From assembly GCF_002161085.1 (NCBI RefSeq), contig NZ_NFLU01000006.1, positions 1 through 64,000 on the forward strand: a DNA stretch of 64,000 bases. The letters are read 5' to 3'. The notes below the pieces were generated by a model. That model was not told where the DNA came from. It worked only from the letters and a program-made list of their open reading frames with translations, and did no database searches. The position numbers were made by a program, and so were the translations under genes. Shown piece by piece: positions 15,777-24,587 of this stretch. Position 1 is the stretch's first letter. Every line of letters starts with the position of its first letter. The stretch is from Flavonifractor sp. An112. GTDB lineage: Bacteria; Bacillota; Clostridia; Oscillospirales; Oscillospiraceae.

Positions 15777-17696
15777 ATGAAAATAATCAATATTGGAATT
15801 CTTGCCCATGTAGACGCTGGAAAGACGACCTTGACGGAGAGCCTGCTATATGCCAGCGGAGCCATTTCAGAACCGGGGAGCGTCGAAAAAGGGACAACGA
15901 GGACGGACACCATGTTTTTGGAGCGGCAGCGTGGGATTACCATTCAAGCGGCAGTCACTTCCTTCCAGTGGCACAGATGTAAAGTTAACATTGTGGATAC
16001 GCCCGGCCACATGGATTTTTTGGCGGAGGTGTACCGCTCTTTGGCTGTTTTAGATGGGGCCATCTTGGTGATCTCCGCTAAAGATGGCGTGCAGGCCCAG
16101 ACCCGTATTCTGTTCCATGCCCTGCGGAAAATGAACATTCCCACCGTTATCTTTATCAACAAGATCGACCAGGCTGGCGTTGATTTGCAGAGCGTGGTTC
16201 AGTCTGTTCGGGATAAGCTCTCCGCCGATATTATCATCAAGCAGACGGTGTCGCTGTCCCCGGAAATAGTCCTGGAGGAAAATACCGACATAGAAGCATG
16301 GGATGCGGTCATCGAAAATAACGATGAATTATTGGAAAAGTATATCGCAGGAGAACCAATCAGCCGGGAAAAACTTGCGCGGGAGGAACAGCAGCGGGTT
16401 CAAGACGCCTCCCTGTTCCCAGTCTATCATGGCAGCGCCAAAAATGGCCTTGGCATTCAACCGTTGATGGATGCGGTGACAGGGCTGTTCCAACCGATTG
16501 GGGAACAGGGGGGCGCCGCCCTATGCGGCAGCGTTTTCAAGGTTGAGTACACCGATTGCGGCCAGCGGCGTGTCTATCTACGGTTATACAGCGGAACGCT
16601 GCGCCTGCGGGATACGGTGGCCCTGGCCGGGAGAGAAAAGCTGAAAATCACAGAGATGCGTATTCCATCCAAAGGGGAAATTGTTCGGACAGACACCGCT
16701 TATCAGGGTGAAATTGTTATCCTTCCCAGCGACAGCGTGAGGTTAAACGATGTATTAGGGGACCAAACCCGGCTCCCTCGTAAAAGGTGGCGCGAGGACC
16801 CCCTCCCCATGCTGCGGACGACGATTGCGCCGAAAACGGCAGCGCAAAGAGAACGGCTGCTGGACGCTCTTACGCAACTTGCGGATACTGACCCGCTTTT
16901 GCGTTGCGAAGTGGATTCCATCACCCATGAGATCATTCTTTCTTTTTTGGGCCGGGTGCAGTTGGAGGTTGTTTCCGCTTTGCTGTCGGAAAAATACAAG
17001 CTTGAAACAGTGGTAAAGGAACCCTCCGTCATTTATATGGAGCGGCCGCTCAAAGCAGCCAGCCACACCATCCATATCGAGGTGCCGCCCAACCCGTTTT
17101 GGGCATCCATAGGACTGTCTGTTACACCACTCTCGCTTGGCTCCGGTGTACAATACGAGAGCCGGGTTTCGCTGGGATACTTGAACCAGAGTTTTCAAAA
17201 CGCTGTCAGGGATGGTATCCGTTACGGGCTGGAGCAGGGCTTGTTCGGCTGGAACGTAACGGACTGTAAGATTTGCTTTGAATACGGGCTTTATTACAGT
17301 CCGGTCAGCACGCCGGCGGACTTCCGCTCATTGGCCCCGATTGTATTGGAACAGGCATTGAAGGAATCGGGGACGCAGCTGCTGGAACCTTATCTCTCCT
17401 TCATCCTCTATGCGCCCCAGGAATACCTTTCCAGGGCTTATCATGATGCACCGAAATACTGTGCCACCATCGAAACGGCCCAGGTAAAAAAGGATGAAGT
17501 TGTCTTTACTGGCGAGATTCCCGCCCGCTGTATACAGGCATACCGTACTGATCTGGCCTTTTACACCAACGGGCGGAGCGTATGCCTTACAGAGCTGAAA
17601 GGATATCAGGCCGCTGTCGGTCAGCCGGTCATCCAGCCCCGCCGTCCAAACAGCCGCCTGGACAAGGTGCGCCATATGTTTCAGAAGGTAATGTAA
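15777..17696 (+). CDS. tet(W): Tetracycline resistance ribosomal protection protein Tet(W)
   Basis: 639 residues, the Tet(W) length. An EF-G-like GTPase that binds the ribosome and dislodges tetracycline. G1 AHVDAGKTT (10-18), G3 DTPGH (about 74-78) and G4 NKID (about 128-131) are intact; the rest follows elongation-factor domains II-V. By recollection the sequence matches Tet(W) throughout, with a few substitutions and a C-terminus reading HMFQKVM. A mosaic with tet(O) cannot be excluded without alignment. GGGAGGACAATCAC precedes the ATG. Control is through the attenuator upstream. It is the main cargo of the IME. Confidence 0.95.
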   Translation: MKIINIGILAHVDAGKTTLTESLLYASGAISEPGSVEKGTTRTDTMFLERQRGITIQAAVTSFQWHRCKVNIVDTPGHMDFLAEVYRSLAVLDGAILVISAKDGVQAQTRILFHALRKMNIPTVIFINKIDQAGVDLQSVVQSVRDKLSADIIIKQTVSLSPEIVLEENTDIEAWDAVIENNDELLEKYIAGEPISREKLAREEQQRVQDASLFPVYHGSAKNGLGIQPLMDAVTGLFQPIGEQGGAALCGSVFKVEYTDCGQRRVYLRLYSGTLRLRDTVALAGREKLKITEMRIPSKGEIVRTDTAYQGEIVILPSDSVRLNDVLGDQTRLPRKRWREDPLPMLRTTIAPKTAAQRERLLDALTQLADTDPLLRCEVDSITHEIILSFLGRVQLEVVSALLSEKYKLETVVKEPSVIYMERPLKAASHTIHIEVPPNPFWASIGLSVTPLSLGSGVQYESRVSLGYLNQSFQNAVRDGIRYGLEQGLFGWNVTDCKICFEYGLYYSPVSTPADFRSLAPIVLEQALKESGTQLLEPYLSFILYAPQEYLSRAYHDAPKYCATIETAQVKKDEVVFTGEIPARCIQAYRTDLAFYTNGRSVCLTELKGYQAAVGQPVIQPRRPNSRLDKVRHMFQKVM

Positions 17697-17746
17697 AGAT
17701 ACATAATCGTCAAGACGGCAACAATCAGAAGTTATGGAGGGTAACA

Positions 17747-18514
17747 ATGGAATATAGTAAGGAAGATTTAATGGAAGCAAAAAAGCAAATTTGGGGAGTG
17801 GGAGAGAACATGGGAACAGAGGAAAGTAAAAAAATCTGGGAGGAGAACGCACAATTTTGGGATAATGCAATGGGTGACGAATCTAATGAATTTCACAGAG
17901 AGGTAGTGCGTCCCAAAGTAACGGAACTTCTATCTCCTAATCCTGCGGATTACATTTTGGATATTGCGTGTGGCAATGGAAATTATTCTTCGTATCTTGC
18001 ACAAAGAGGCGCTTCGGTTGTCGCTTTTGATTACAGCAAAAAAATGATAGAATTGGCTAAAAGACGGCAATCACAATATGCAAAACAAATTGAATTTTGT
18101 GTGGCGGATGCGACCGATAGAAAAAGTATATTAGAATTAAAAAGAAATCGAGCCTTTACGAAAGCAGTTTCTAATATGGCAATTATGGATATTACGGATA
18201 TTGAACCACTTCTTATGGCTGTTTATGAACTGTTGCAGGAAAGCGGAATTTTTGTCTTTGCAACGCAACACCCTTGTTTTGTCACGTTGACTGAAAAATA
18301 TATGACACCGCACAGTTACTATGATATAGCGATTGAAGGGCAACCGAAAGAGCAGATTTATTATCATCGTTCCATACAAGATATTTTTAACCTTTGTTTT
18401 AGAGCTGGATTTGTCATTGATGGATTTTATGAAGAATGTTTTAAAACCAACAAAGAAATTCCTATGGTAATGATAGTAAGGCTTAAGAAGGTAAAACGTG
18501 ATAGCTTAAAATAA
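17747..18514 (+). CDS. Class I SAM-dependent methyltransferase
   Basis: 255 residues. SAM-binding motif I is LDIACGNGNYSSYLAQRG (about residues 69-86), followed by VVAFDYSKKMIELAKRR (motif II acidic residue) and CVADATD; it is a methyltransferase 11/25 fold. No resistance family (such as Erm) is recognised and the substrate is unknown. The ATG at 17747 follows TATGGAGGG; an inner ATG (17813, MGTEESKK) also has a purine-rich site, and the conserved domain begins there. The gene is far more A/T-rich than tet(W) or the mob genes, so it has a separate origin. It lies 50 bases after tet(W) and may be co-transcribed. Confidence 0.85.
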   Translation: MEYSKEDLMEAKKQIWGVGENMGTEESKKIWEENAQFWDNAMGDESNEFHREVVRPKVTELLSPNPADYILDIACGNGNYSSYLAQRGASVVAFDYSKKMIELAKRRQSQYAKQIEFCVADATDRKSILELKRNRAFTKAVSNMAIMDITDIEPLLMAVYELLQESGIFVFATQHPCFVTLTEKYMTPHSYYDIAIEGQPKEQIYYHRSIQDIFNLCFRAGFVIDGFYEECFKTNKEIPMVMIVRLKKVKRDSLK

Positions 18515-18547
18515 ATTCAAGTTTGTCGGGTAAATAGCAAACCCAGC

Positions 18548-18640
18548 CGAGCCAGTCAACGGTCAAGATGAACGGCGCATATGCGCAGCCGTTGACAGCC
18601 CCGCCCGCCTTTGCTGGTAGGCAATCAAGGGGCGACAGCA
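18548..18640. repeat. Cargo-border hairpin module, inverted copy
   Basis: AGTCAACGGTCAAGATGAACGGCGCATATGCGC..GCCGTTGAC matches the reverse complement of 40830-40890 (IME2) and 8520-8575 (IME1), including the flanking CCCGCCCG and ATCAAGG blocks. It separates the cargo (tet(W), methyltransferase) from the mobilization genes. Confidence 0.7.
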
Positions 18641-18685
18641 AGAAGTGCCACCGCCCCGCACTATTATTCAGAAAGGGGAATTTCC

Positions 18686-19108
18686 ATGACCGACCAGATA
18701 GCCTATCAAGAATATATCCAGCGCAGGTACAACGCCTTTTGCAAGACTGTTATCCGCTGTGCCGCCTTGGACAAGATTTTGAAGCTTAAACGGCAATGGG
18801 AACGGCAAGTTTCCCTTGACTATCTGATGAACGAGAAGTTTGTCCAGTTTGCCGCGTCGGAGCCGGACGAGGAATACCCATTTACCGTCTGCGGTCAGAC
18901 CGTCCTGCTCTGCAACGCCGCCCTTGCCGACGCGATCTCTGTTTTGCCGGAGCAGACGCGGGAAGAAATCCTGCGCTATTACTTTCTGCGCCAGCCGCAG
19001 CGCGTGATCGGCGCGTGTATTGGCCGGTCACGCAGCACAGCGGGGCGGCATATCCAGCTTGCCTTGCAGCGGCTACGCGAAGAAATGGGGGTGAGCCGGT
19101 ATGAGTAG
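18686..19108 (+). CDS. Sigma-70-region-4-like protein of mobile elements
   Basis: 140 residues. Its C-terminal helix-turn-helix (about 85-135: VLPEQTREEILRYYFLRQ and a following GACIGRSRSTAGRHIQLALQRLR) is sigma region-4-like; the N-terminal half is helical. Such proteins accompany mob/tra genes of Tn1549-like and Tn4451-like elements as presumed regulators. GAAAGGGGAATTTCC precedes the ATG. The stop overlaps the next gene's start by 8 bases, so the two are translationally coupled. Confidence 0.8.
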   Translation: MTDQIAYQEYIQRRYNAFCKTVIRCAALDKILKLKRQWERQVSLDYLMNEKFVQFAASEPDEEYPFTVCGQTVLLCNAALADAISVLPEQTREEILRYYFLRQPQRVIGACIGRSRSTAGRHIQLALQRLREEMGVSRYE

Positions 19109-19313
19109 ACTTCTCCCCTATGAAACAATCCTCAAAGCCCGTGAGGGCGACCCAGAAGCCGTGAACGCTGTCCTGCTCCACTACGCCGGATATATCCGCT
19201 ATTTCTCAAAAGTGAACGGGCAGGTCAACGCCGAGGTGGAGGACTATGTAAAGCAGCGGTTAATTGACTGTCAATTCAAGTTCCGGCTTGACGAACCACC
19301 GGACAAGTCATAA
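19101..19313 (+). CDS. Small helix-turn-helix protein (HTH_16 type)
   Basis: 70 residues beginning MSRLLPYETILKAREGDPEA and ending in acidic sequence. It matches the small conjugative-transposon HTH proteins regularly found directly after the sigma-like gene. Probably a partner regulator; the role is inferred from position. Confidence 0.75.
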   Translation: MSRLLPYETILKAREGDPEAVNAVLLHYAGYIRYFSKVNGQVNAEVEDYVKQRLIDCQFKFRLDEPPDKS

Positions 19314-19810
19314 AAACTGAATACCAGCCGCCACCGACGCGGCCAGCGAAAGCAGTAAGTCTTGAAAAAGATTTACTGCTTTTTTTGTTGTCCGGCTCCG
19401 CTCCCGGCCATTTTGCCCCCTGCCGGTTGTAGTAGTAAGCGAGGAGGGAATTTTTCTGCCCTGGTGTTTGGCATTTGGAGCATTTACCCGTAGTAGAGGG
19501 CAAAGAGAAAGGATTTCTCCAACACCGGGTAGAAACCACTGCGTCCGGTGTCATTTTAGCGAAAGCGGGCAGGAATGCCCTTTACAGGATTAGTAGTAGC
19601 AGAAAAAGAGAAACAAACTTTTGTGGTTGCAGTTTTCCAAAAAAGTGGCGGACGGAAGTGAGAGAAAGTTTGCAGTCACGGAGAGCAAGTTTCTACCACG
19701 GTGCCAAAATCCGCAATTCTGCAGTTTTGCCCCTCGCGGGAAACTTGTTGGGGAGTGCCTTCCCCAAACCCTGCTCATGCGCCCTTACGGGCGAGAAAGG
19801 AGGTCACACC
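19314..19810. other. Noncoding region before mobC, likely contains oriT
   Basis: About 500 bases without a supported gene. It has a T-rich hairpin just after the HTH gene (AGTAAGTCTTGAAAAAGATTTACTGC then T-run, 19352-19385), which should terminate that unit. Further on are repeats (GTAGTAGTAA, TTAGTAGTAGC) and, next to mobC, TTGCCCCTCGCGGG…GGGGAGTGCCTTCCCC…CGCCCTTACGGGCG hairpins (19728-19797). The oriT of such elements normally lies directly before mobC; the nick site was not identified. Confidence 0.5.
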
Positions 19811-20209
19811 ATGCGAAAGAAATACAACACGCCCCACCGCAGCCGCGTTGTGAAAACCCGGCTGTCCGAAGATGAGTATGCCGACTTCACAGCGCGGCTT
19901 GCGCCCTATGGTATCAGCCAGTCCGAATTTCTCCGGCAGGCGATACGGCGGGCGACCATACGCCCGGTTGTCCATGTGTCGTCGGTCAATGACGAGTTGC
20001 TTTCCGCTGTCGGGAAGCTGACAGCCGAGTACGGCAGGATCGGCGGCAACCTCAATCAGATTGCCCGGTATCTGAACGAATACGGCGTACCCTACAACAC
20101 CCTTTCCGGCGAGGTACGCGCCGCCATATCCGACCTTGCCGTCCTCAAGTATGAAGTCCTCAAGAAAGTAGGTGACGCGGTTGGCAACACTCAAGCATAT
20201 CAACTCTAA
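19811..20209 (+). CDS. mobC: MobC-family relaxosome protein
   Basis: 132 residues. Ribbon-helix-helix-type start (RVVKTRLSEDEYADFTARL) and the MobC C-terminal signature GRIGGNLNQIARYLNE (about residues 76-91). It assists the relaxase at oriT. GGAGGTCACACC precedes the ATG; the open frame extends much further upstream without coding character. It overlaps the relaxase start by 29 bases. Confidence 0.9.
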   Translation: MRKKYNTPHRSRVVKTRLSEDEYADFTARLAPYGISQSEFLRQAIRRATIRPVVHVSSVNDELLSAVGKLTAEYGRIGGNLNQIARYLNEYGVPYNTLSGEVRAAISDLAVLKYEVLKKVGDAVGNTQAYQL

Positions 20210-21806
20210 AAACGCCGACTACGGAGCCGCCGAGCAATATCTTCTCTTTGAGCATGACGAGTTTACCATGAAGCCCGTCCTTGATGAAACCGGCAGGCTT
20301 ATCCCCCGCGAGGACTACCGGCTGTCCACGCTGAACTGCGACGGGGAGGATTTTGCCGTTGCGTGTATGCGGGCCAATCTCCGCTATCAGAAAAACCAGC
20401 GGCGGGAAGATGTGAAAAGCCACCACTACATCATCAGCTTTGACCCGCGGGACGGGCCGGACAACGGCCTGACCGTAGACCGGGCGCAGGCGTTGGGGGA
20501 ACAATTCTGTAAAGAGCATTTTCCCGGCCACCAGGCCCTTGTCTGCACCCACCCGGACGGGCATAACCACAGCGGCAACATTCATGTGCATATCGTCATA
20601 AACAGCCTGCGGATTGAGGAAGTGCCGTTCCTGCCCTACATGGACAGGCCGGCCGATACGAAAGTCGGCTGCAAGCACCGATGTACCGACGCTGCCCTGC
20701 GCTACTTCAAATCCGAAGTCATGGAGATGTGCCACCGGGAGGGGCTTTATCAAATCGACCTCTTGAACGGCAGCAAGAACCGCGTCACCGACCGGGAGTA
20801 TTGGGCGCAGAAAAAGGGACAGGCCGCGCTGGACAAGCAGAACGCCCCCATGATTGCCGATAGTATCACGCCCCGGCAGACCAAGTTTGAAACGAACAAG
20901 GAGAAGCTGCGGCAGACCCTACGGAAAGCCCTTGCCACCGCCGCCAGCTTTGACGAGTTTTCCTCTCTGTTGCTGCAGGAGGGTGTGACCGTCAAGGAGA
21001 GCCGGGGGCGGCTTTCCTACCTCACGCCGGACAGGACAAAGCCAATTACCGCCCGGAAGCTGGGCGACGATTTTGACCGCGCCGCTGTCTTTGCCGTTTT
21101 AGAGCAAAACGCCGCCAGAGCAGCCGAAGCGCCAGCCAGATCCCCCGATCCCCCACGCACCATAAAAGACCGCTTGCAGGTTGCCAGAGCCGAGATAGCC
21201 GCCCCGAAACAGGACGGAGTGCAGCGGCTTGTGGACATTGAGCAGAAAATGGCCGAGGGCAAAGGCCGGGGCTATGAACGCTGGGCGAAGATACACAATC
21301 TGAAGCAGGCCGCCAAAACGCTGTCCGTCTACCAGCAATACGGCTTTACTTCCCCGGAGCAGTTAGAAGCCGCCGTTGACACCGCCTATCAGAAAATGCG
21401 CCAGACCAGCGGCGAACTGAAAGCACTGGAAACGAAGCTGCAAGGGAAAAAGAAGTTGCAGCGGCAGGTGTTGGCCTACGCCCAGACCAAGGCCGCCCGC
21501 GACGGGCTGCGGGCACAGAAATCCGAGAAAGCCCGCGCCGCATACCGGCAGGCCCATGAGAGCGATTTTATCATAGCCGACGCAGCAGCCCGGTATTTCA
21601 AGGCGCATGGCATTACCAAGCTGCCCGCCCGGAAAGCGTTGCAGGCCGAGATCGAGCAGCTTATCTCCGAGAAAGACGGCCTGTATAACACCTATCACGA
21701 ACAGAAACAGCGGTTCAAGGAGTTGCAGACCGTCAAGCGGAACATCGACCAGATTTTGCGCCGGGACGAGCCGCACCGCAGAAAGGAGCAGAGCCATGAG
21801 CGATAA
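20181..21806 (+). CDS. Relaxase, MOBP/VirD2-like
   Basis: 541 residues. N-terminal relaxase domain (1-240) with the conserved start TLKHINSKN, catalytic Tyr candidates near residues 15-22, and the metal-binding histidine motif GNIHVHIVINS (about residues 135-145). A long charged helical C-terminal region follows. It nicks and pilots the IME DNA during mobilization by a helper ICE. I choose TTG 20181 (MATLKHINSK) with AGGTGACG upstream; a GTG at 20172 is an alternative. The stop overlaps the next gene by 11 bases. Confidence 0.92.
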   Translation: MATLKHINSKNADYGAAEQYLLFEHDEFTMKPVLDETGRLIPREDYRLSTLNCDGEDFAVACMRANLRYQKNQRREDVKSHHYIISFDPRDGPDNGLTVDRAQALGEQFCKEHFPGHQALVCTHPDGHNHSGNIHVHIVINSLRIEEVPFLPYMDRPADTKVGCKHRCTDAALRYFKSEVMEMCHREGLYQIDLLNGSKNRVTDREYWAQKKGQAALDKQNAPMIADSITPRQTKFETNKEKLRQTLRKALATAASFDEFSSLLLQEGVTVKESRGRLSYLTPDRTKPITARKLGDDFDRAAVFAVLEQNAARAAEAPARSPDPPRTIKDRLQVARAEIAAPKQDGVQRLVDIEQKMAEGKGRGYERWAKIHNLKQAAKTLSVYQQYGFTSPEQLEAAVDTAYQKMRQTSGELKALETKLQGKKKLQRQVLAYAQTKAARDGLRAQKSEKARAAYRQAHESDFIIADAAARYFKAHGITKLPARKALQAEIEQLISEKDGLYNTYHEQKQRFKELQTVKRNIDQILRRDEPHRRKEQSHER

Positions 21807-22182
21807 CCTGCCCCACATGGACTACCGCCAGCACCGGCGGGCGCGGCGGCTGGTACATGAGTGCTGTAACTACGATGAGGGGAACTGCCTGCTATTGGAC
21901 GACGGGGAGCCTTGCGTGTGCGTCCAGAGCATTTCCTTTTCCCTCATGTGCCACTGGTTCCGTGTGGCTGTCCTGCCCCTTGACGGGGAGCTGGCCGCAG
22001 CCCTCTTGTGCCGGGGAAGCCGGAAACGGTGTGCCGTCTGCGGGGCGGCCTTTGTCCCCAAATCCAACCGGGGAAAATACTGCCCCGACTGCGCCGGGCG
22101 CATGAAGAAAATCAAAGCCGCCGAGAGAAAGCGGAAACAAAGGCAGAGATGTCACGCTTTAGAGCCTTTCAAACCCGCATAA
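21796..22182 (+). CDS. Cysteine-rich VLP-type protein
   Basis: 128 residues. N-terminal ECCNYDEGNCLLLDDGEPCVC matches the Cys_rich_VLP domain; a C-terminal zinc-ribbon-like CAVCGAAFVPKSNRGKYCPDC is followed by a basic tail (KRKQRQR), suggesting nucleic-acid binding. Widespread in Tn1549-like elements of gut Firmicutes; function unknown. GAAAGGAGCAGAGCC precedes the ATG. Confidence 0.8.
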   Translation: MSDNLPHMDYRQHRRARRLVHECCNYDEGNCLLLDDGEPCVCVQSISFSLMCHWFRVAVLPLDGELAAALLCRGSRKRCAVCGAAFVPKSNRGKYCPDCAGRMKKIKAAERKRKQRQRCHALEPFKPA

Positions 22183-22254
22183 ATCAAGGCTTTTTTCGTG
22201 GGTGTCAAAGGGTACGCGATACATTTATCCTTTTCCCCCGGAAACGGCGTTTTA

Positions 22255-23049
22255 ATGCGTGACAATACGCCAAAATCAACCCGAACACAGGGAGGTGATC
22301 CTATCGCTGATTATATCAGGGCAGACACGCGGCTGCCCGCCTATCTGCCGTATCCCCGTTTCCTGCTGAAAATGGAGATTTCACAGACCGCCAAGCTGCT
22401 GTATTCGCTGCTGTTAGACCGTTCCACCCTCTCCCAGAAAAACAAGTGGCTGGACGACGAGGGCAGGATTTATATTATCTATCCCATCGCGGAGATAGCA
22501 GAAATACTGGATAAAGGCAGCACCACCATCAAGGGGGCGCTTAATGAACTGGACACGGCGGGGCTGTTGGAACGGGAACGGGGCGGCTTCTCCGCACCGA
22601 ACCGGCTTTATGTCAAAGTACCGCCAGTGCCACAGGTACAGTTTTCAGACCAACTGATGGCCGGAAGTCCGCCCCTCATAGAGCCGGAAAACCGTCCTAC
22701 TGATGGTCAGAAAACCGACCTTATGATGGTCGGAAAACCGTCCCCTAACCAAACTACTATAAACAACCTTACAGAGAGCCAAACAAAGGGAGTGAGTGGG
22801 GGGCCGTCCGCGCCCTATGGCCGATATGGAAATATTTTTCTGTCACAGACCGAATACGACGAGTTGCAGGCAGAGTACCCTGACAGGCTGGAACGGTTCA
22901 TCGAGGAAATGAGCCGCTACCTTGCCGCCAACGGGAAAAGCTACCAGAACTATGCCGCCGCCCTGCGGATATGGGCGGGGAACGACAAAAAGGAAGCCCC
23001 TAAAAAGGGCATACCAGACTACTCATGCAAGGAGGGCGAGAGTTTATGA
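22255..23049 (+). CDS. Replication initiator RepA_N-type
   Basis: About 264 residues. The RepA_N winged-helix domain covers LPYPRFLLKMEISQTAKLLY and on through LLERERGG (about 30-125); the C-terminal DnaD-like part follows a Gln/Pro-rich linker. It should initiate replication of the excised circle with the DnaC-like loader encoded next. The first ATG (22255) has no good ribosome site. A very strong site, GGGAGGTGATCCT (22291-22303), directly precedes ATC GCT GAT TAT, so translation may begin there at a non-ATG codon, removing 16 residues. The stop overlaps the next gene's ATG. Confidence 0.85.
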   Translation: MRDNTPKSTRTQGGDPIADYIRADTRLPAYLPYPRFLLKMEISQTAKLLYSLLLDRSTLSQKNKWLDDEGRIYIIYPIAEIAEILDKGSTTIKGALNELDTAGLLERERGGFSAPNRLYVKVPPVPQVQFSDQLMAGSPPLIEPENRPTDGQKTDLMMVGKPSPNQTTINNLTESQTKGVSGGPSAPYGRYGNIFLSQTEYDELQAEYPDRLERFIEEMSRYLAANGKSYQNYAAALRIWAGNDKKEAPKKGIPDYSCKEGESL

Positions 23050-23888
23050 AGAATGAAATCAACGCGGTTTTGGAGAATATGACGACCACCATCCCGGAGC
23101 CGGAGGACTACACCGGCGAGGACGGTTTACTGTACTGCGGCAAGTGCCGCAAGCCGAAAGAAGCCTATTTTGCGCCGGATAAGGCCGCTATCTTCGGGCG
23201 CGACCGCCACCCGGCAGAGTGCGACTGCCAGAGAACCGCCCGCGAGGAACGGGAAGCCGCCGAAAAGCGGCGCAGACACCTTGACACCGTGGAAGAACTG
23301 AAACGCCGGGGCTTTACCGACCCCACCATGCGGGACTGGACTTTCGAGAACGACAACGGCAGGAACCCGCAGACCGGGCTTGCCCGCCGGTATGTGGAGC
23401 ATTGGGAAGATATGCGGACAGACAATATCGGCTGCCTGTTCTGGGGCGGCGTAGGCACCGGCAAAAGCTACCTTGCAGGCTGTATCGCAAACGCCCTCAT
23501 GGAGAAAGAAATCCCCGTCCGCATGACGAACTTTGCTCTTATCCTCAATGACCTTGCCGCCAGCTTTGAGGGGCGCAACGAGTACATTTCCCGCCTTTGT
23601 CGTTATCCGCTGCTGATCCTTGACGACTTCGGCATGGAACGCGGGACGGAATACGGGCTGGAACAGGTGTTCAATGTGATTGACAGCCGTTACCGCAGCG
23701 GCAAGCCGCTGATCGTCACGACCAACCTTACGCTGGACGACCTGCACAACCCGGAGGACACCGCCCATTCCCGGATTTATGACCGCCTGCTTTCCATGTG
23801 CGTCCCGGTACGCTTTACCGGCGACAACTTCCGGCAGGAAACCGCCAAGCGGAAAATGGAGAGCATGAAGAAACTGATTACCGACTGA
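23046..23888 (+). CDS. DnaC/IstB-like ATPase (helicase loader)
   Basis: 280 residues. N-terminal zinc-binding-like LYCGKCRKPKEAYF…CDCQ (about 30-65), then the AAA+ domain: Walker A WGGVGTGKSYLA (about 138-149) and Walker B LLILDDFGMERGTEYG (about 192-207). It loads helicase at the element's origin. AAGGAGGGCGAGAGTTT precedes the ATG, which overlaps repA's last codons. Confidence 0.9.
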   Translation: MKNEINAVLENMTTTIPEPEDYTGEDGLLYCGKCRKPKEAYFAPDKAAIFGRDRHPAECDCQRTAREEREAAEKRRRHLDTVEELKRRGFTDPTMRDWTFENDNGRNPQTGLARRYVEHWEDMRTDNIGCLFWGGVGTGKSYLAGCIANALMEKEIPVRMTNFALILNDLAASFEGRNEYISRLCRYPLLILDDFGMERGTEYGLEQVFNVIDSRYRSGKPLIVTTNLTLDDLHNPEDTAHSRIYDRLLSMCVPVRFTGDNFRQETAKRKMESMKKLITD

Positions 23889-23902
23889 AAGGAGTATTGC
23901 CT

Positions 23903-24097
23903 ATGGCAGATAACAAGCAGCACGACACCCGCACCACCCGCCGCCCTGACTGTGTGACGGAAATCCGCATGGGCAATTCCGTCCTTGTCGTGTCCGGCTA
24001 TTTCAAGAAAGACACCACAACCACAGCCGCCGACAAAATGGCGCGGGTACTGGAAGCGGAAGCCGCTGCTACACAGGAGCCGACTTATCCGGCGTGA
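23903..24097 (+). CDS. TnpW-like transposon-encoded protein
   Basis: 64 residues, beginning MADNKQHD with the core TRRPDCVTEIRMGNSVLVVS and ADKMARVLEAEAAA. It matches small TnpW proteins encoded before serine recombinases in Tn4451/Tn1549-like elements; role unproven. GAAAGGAGTATTGCCT precedes the ATG; it lies 14 bases after the dnaC-like gene. Confidence 0.75.
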   Translation: MADNKQHDTRTTRRPDCVTEIRMGNSVLVVSGYFKKDTTTTAADKMARVLEAEAAATQEPTYPA

Positions 24098-24161
24098 ACC
24101 GGGGCATGGAAAAGCGGCCATGCCAGGGAGCATGACCGCTGGAACGAAAATCGGAAGTGCT

Positions 24162-24362
24162 TTAGCAATTCTTAATCTCATTCTCTATAAAATAATTTGC
24201 AATTTCAAAGGCTTTTATTCTTCTCTTTGCCAATGTGATTTGTGATTTATAACGCTCGGAATTATCCTTTGATTCAAATGTTTTTACTGTTTCTCTTAGC
24301 TTGTGCAGAGTTGAATCAATTTGCCTTTTGGCCGCGGTTAATTCATCTATTGTATACTTCAT
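24162..24362 (-). CDS. Small helical protein, unknown
   Basis: 66 residues, almost wholly alpha-helical and charged (YTIDELTAAKRQIDSTLHKL and a second helix TLAKRRIKAFEIANYFIENEI). AAAGGAGAAAAC precedes the ATG. It is A/T-rich and points against all surrounding genes. No function recognised; DNA-binding accessory or control roles are possible. Confidence 0.6.
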   Translation of the reverse strand: MKYTIDELTAAKRQIDSTLHKLRETVKTFESKDNSERYKSQITLAKRRIKAFEIANYFIENEIKNC

Positions 24363-24587
24363 GTTTTCTCCTTTAACTTCTGATTTTTTTGTTAAATCAG
24401 AGTATACCACGGAGTTATGAACTTTTCTACTGCAAATATGGGACGACAACCCATACCATAAAAATCGGAAAATTGAAAAGCTGTAAAGAAGCAAATTTAA
24501 CGCTTTTGCCGCTGTACAGCCCCCGCCGTTCCGTGGTACAATGAAACCACGGAATAGTGGGGCTGGCTGTCGGAAACGGAGGATTTT

